Of a stretch of DNA of 64,000 bases, positions 61,609 to 64,000 are shown in pieces; the first letter of the stretch is position 1; the number at the start of each line of letters is the position of its first letter. The notes under the pieces are model-generated. The model saw only the letters and a list, made by a program, of their open reading frames with translations. It made no database searches and was not told the origin of the DNA. This stretch comes from Thermodesulfobacteriota bacterium (lineage in GTDB: Bacteria; Desulfobacterota_D; UBA1144; Nemesobacterales; UBA2774). Location: assembly GCA_040754335.1 (NCBI GenBank), contig JBFMCV010000004.1:248001-312000 (forward strand), written 5' to 3'. Made by a program: the position numbers and the translations under genes.

Positions 61609-62697
61609 ATGAAATGGTCTTGGAAGATAGGCGAGTTCGCGGGCATCGGGATTTATATGCACGCGACTTTTTTTCTCATTATAGCATGGGTCATACTGAT
61701 CCACTGGAGCGAGGGACACGACCTTGCGACTATATTATCGGGGGTCGTGTTCGTACTGGCGCTTTTCCTGTGTGTGGTGCTCCACGAATTCGGTCACGCC
61801 TTGACCGCCCAGAGATACGGTATCAAGACCCGCGATATCACGCTCCTGCCTATAGGAGGGGTCGCCCGTCTCGAGCGTATGCCCGACGTGCCGATGCAGG
61901 AGTTCTGGGTGGCCCTCGCGGGACCTGCGGTAACAGCGGTTATCGCGCTGCTGTTATTCTTCTGGCTCCGAATAACGGACAGCTTTGTGCCGGTCGAGCA
62001 GATCACTGTCACACAAGGCTCTTTTATAGAGCGACTCATGCTCGTCAACGTATTTCTACTTGTTTTCAACTTGATCCCCGCCTTCCCTATGGACGGCGGC
62101 AGGGTGCTCAGGGCGCTCCTCGCGCTCCGCGGCGATTATGTGACCGCTACACAAACGGCGGCGAGCATCGGACAGGCGATCGCCCTTATCTTCGGCTTCA
62201 TCGGACTCTTTACGAACCCGTTCCTCATCTTCATCGCGCTCTTCGTCTGGATAGGCGCCGCCCAGGAAGCGAGCATGGTGAAGATAAAATCGGCGCTCGG
62301 TGGAATTCCCGTTTACAAGGCCATGCTCACCGATTACAAAATAGCCGCCCCCGGGGACAGGCTCAAGTACCTGGTCGATCTTACCATGTCCGGCTCCCAG
62401 CAGGATTTTCCCGTCGTCGATAACGGCAGGCTCGTAGGCATAGTGCCTCACGCCGACCTGATCAAGGGACTTGCGGAAAAGGGCGATTCGATTTCGGTTG
62501 GAGATATAATGAGGAGCGAATTCGAGGTCGTCGATCCCGGGGAAATGCTCGAGTACGCGTTCGCGCGTCTCCAGGCGGGCGATTTCTACACTATGCCCGT
62601 CGTCAAGAACGGAGAGTTGGTCGGTCTCCTGACGATGGACAACGTGGGGGAATTCATGAGGATACAGTCCGCCATGTCGGGCTCGCGCGCGCGGTGA
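61609..62697 (+). CDS. Site-2 protease (M50) with CBS domain pair
   Basis: A 362-residue intramembrane zinc protease. Metal ligands H59 and H63 with E60 lie in HEFGH and D162 in MDGGR. About six membrane helices cover residues 10-225, then two CBS domains (about 235-350) that could sense adenosyl ligands. The layout is of the Rip3/SpoIVFB-like group. The start has CAGGAGGGG about eight bases upstream. Its substrate is unknown. Confidence 0.93.
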   Translation: MKWSWKIGEFAGIGIYMHATFFLIIAWVILIHWSEGHDLATILSGVVFVLALFLCVVLHEFGHALTAQRYGIKTRDITLLPIGGVARLERMPDVPMQEFWVALAGPAVTAVIALLLFFWLRITDSFVPVEQITVTQGSFIERLMLVNVFLLVFNLIPAFPMDGGRVLRALLALRGDYVTATQTAASIGQAIALIFGFIGLFTNPFLIFIALFVWIGAAQEASMVKIKSALGGIPVYKAMLTDYKIAAPGDRLKYLVDLTMSGSQQDFPVVDNGRLVGIVPHADLIKGLAEKGDSISVGDIMRSEFEVVDPGEMLEYAFARLQAGDFYTMPVVKNGELVGLLTMDNVGEFMRIQSAMSGSRAR

Positions 62698-62777
62698 TGC
62701 CGGACGTGAAACGTTATTGCGGCCTTGCTCTCTCGGCCGTATCATAAATTGGTTATCAAATTCATACCGGTGTCGCA

Positions 62778-64000
62778 ATGGAACATAAGACCGAAACATC
62801 CGGAAGCGAAGCGAAGACGACCCGCCGTCTCCACGTGACGGACATAAGCTGCGCGGGCTGCGTCGAAACCGTCGAGAAGACGCTCAGGTCCGTCCCCGGC
62901 GTGTCGGACGCGCAGGTAAACTTCGCGGAGAGGACTGCGACCGTAACGGGGAATGTGTCCCCGGACGTCCTGGTTACGGCCGTCGGAAAGGCGGGTTATA
63001 CGGCCTCGCTTCTCGAAGACGAGGACGCTGAAGCGGAAAAGGAGAACGCCGAGCTCAGGCACTACAGGAAGCTTCTCCGCCAGACGACCGTCTCGGGTGT
63101 GATAAGCGTATTAATATTAGCGGTAAGCATGTTTCACCTCCTTCCTTCGCTCGATTCCGCCTCCGGGCGGATCTCGTGGGGTACGGTCTCACTTCTCACG
63201 CTTTTCGTCCTCGCATACGGAGGAGGCCGTTTTTTTACCGGCGCTTTGAAATCCTTCAGGAACCATAACGCGAACATGGACACGTTGATCGCCGTCGGCA
63301 CCGGGGTCGCATGGGTCTATTCGACCTTCGTGGTGCTCTTTCCTGACTCCCTGGCCGAGGTCGCGAGACATCTCTACTTCGAGACTGCGGCGCTTATAAT
63401 CGCATTCATAGATCTCGGCTCAGCGCTCGAGATGAGAGCGCGCGGCATGACCTCTCAGGCGATAAAGCGTCTCATGGGTCTTCGGCCGAGGACGGCGCGT
63501 GTAGTGAGAGGAGGCGAGGAGGTCGATATCCCGATCGGGCTCGTGATACCGGGCGACGTCGTGCGCGTCAGACCCGGTGAGAAGATACCCGTCGACGGAG
63601 AGGTCGTGGAGGGCTCGTCCCACGTCGACGAATCGATGCTCACGGGCGAGCCTATCCCGGTAGAAAAGAAGAAGGGGGACACGGTCGTCGGTGGGACTAT
63701 AAATAAAACAGGGAGCTTCTTGTTCAGAGCCGATCGCGTCGGCAAAGACACCGCACTCGCCCGTATTATCGATATGGTGAGGAAGGCTCAGAATGCGAAG
63801 CCCGAGATAGGGAGGCTTGCCGACAAGGTCTCCGGCATCTTCGTCCCGACTGTGCTTATCATAGCCGTCGTTACGATGCTCGTGTGGTTTAACTTCGGCC
63901 CGTCCCCGCACATCACATATATTCTCGTAACGACTATGGCCGTGCTGATTATCGCGTGCCCCTGCGCATTGGGTCTCGCGACGCCGATATCGGTGATGGT
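62778..64000 (+). CDS. Copper-type P1B ATPase, partial
   Basis: About 407 codons are visible before the window ends. N-terminal HMA domain with the metal-binding ISCAGC motif (CxxC), then membrane helices, the actuator motif LTGEP ([14 protein letters not shown]) and the CPCAL transmembrane metal site, the signature of Cu+ exporters. The DKTGT phosphorylation loop lies beyond the window. Ribosome site is weak. It follows the M50 gene by 80 bp, same strand. Silver or copper export is expected from the CPC/HMA set. Confidence 0.93.
   Translation, partial: MEHKTETSGSEAKTTRRLHVTDISCAGCVETVEKTLRSVPGVSDAQVNFAERTATVTGNVSPDVLVTAVGKAGYTASLLEDEDAEAEKENAELRHYRKLLRQTTVSGVISVLILAVSMFHLLPSLDSASGRISWGTVSLLTLFVLAYGGGRFFTGALKSFRNHNANMDTLIAVGTGVAWVYSTFVVLFPDSLAEVARHLYFETAALIIAFIDLGSALEMRARGMTSQAIKRLMGLRPRTARVVRGGEEVDIPIGLVIPGDVVRVRPGEKIPVDGEVVEGSSHVDESMLTGEPIPVEKKKGDTVVGGTINKTGSFLFRADRVGKDTALARIIDMVRKAQNAKPEIGRLADKVSGIFVPTVLIIAVVTMLVWFNFGPSPHITYILVTTMAVLIIACPCALGLATPISVM

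Overview
The window is about 55% GC and comes from a Gram-negative (diderm) bacterium. It encodes a type IV pilus secretin set, lipoproteins, an outer-membrane beta-barrel, MtgA and MltG. The gene mix (bifunctional nuclease next to miaB, fused-type AAA/VWA genes, B12 acyl-CoA mutase, many alkaline-phosphatase-fold proteins) resembles deltaproteobacterial or Dadabacteria/Desulfobacterota-like lineages. That placement is an impression from gene content, not a phylogeny.

Layout. 1-6.6 kb: a DUF151-type nuclease and miaB on the minus strand, an MFS transporter, then an ammonium transporter plus outer-membrane barrel operon behind a near-perfect sigma-54 promoter and ended by a strong terminator. 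6.7-14.36 kb: a genomic island inserted in a tRNA-Phe gene. A 45-bp perfect copy of the tRNA 3' end closes it at 14314-14358. It carries an IS3-family element, a glycosyltransferase/GH130 pair, small AT-rich genes, a tRNA-Ser 3' remnant and recombinase-arm-like repeats, but no integrase. 14.6-23.1 kb: an XRE regulator with a membrane protein and a lipoprotein, then a cyclic-di-GMP-I riboswitch ahead of pilM-pilN-pilO-pilP-pilQ and two lipoprotein genes. 23.2-24.2 kb: an AT-rich cassette (HicB-like antitoxin and PD-(D/E)XK-like nuclease) between imperfect direct repeats. 24.2-29.5 kb: a two-subunit B12 mutase whose fingerprint residues fit isobutyryl-CoA mutase, a zinc-ribbon protein and RNase R.

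29.5-40.5 kb is a minus-strand cluster: a membrane protein, a small ribbon-helix-helix-like protein, four alkaline-phosphatase-superfamily proteins and a subtilisin-fold protease with an unusual Asp-Glu-Ser set and a C-terminal sorting-type tail. 40.8-43.7 kb holds small minus-strand metabolic or hypothetical genes and tRNA-Ser(CGA). 43.9-54.6 kb: a JAMM-DinG fusion helicase, two tiny lipoprotein genes, an SDR, mtgA, gyrA, a hotdog protein, a GST, tRNA-Gly, proB and mltG. 54.6-56.8 kb: a MoxR AAA+ ATPase and a VWA protein connected through an A11 run that suggests frameshift or slippage fusion. 56.9-64 kb: an AGCS symporter, a tandem pair of small exported proteins, an IMPase, small hypotheticals, an M50 protease with CBS domains, and the start of a copper-type P-ATPase cut by the window end.

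Best leads for something undescribed: the A11 MoxR/VWA junction, the repeat-flanked HicB/nuclease cassette, the alkaline-phosphatase-fold cluster with its CTERM-like protease, and the integrase-less composite tRNA island.
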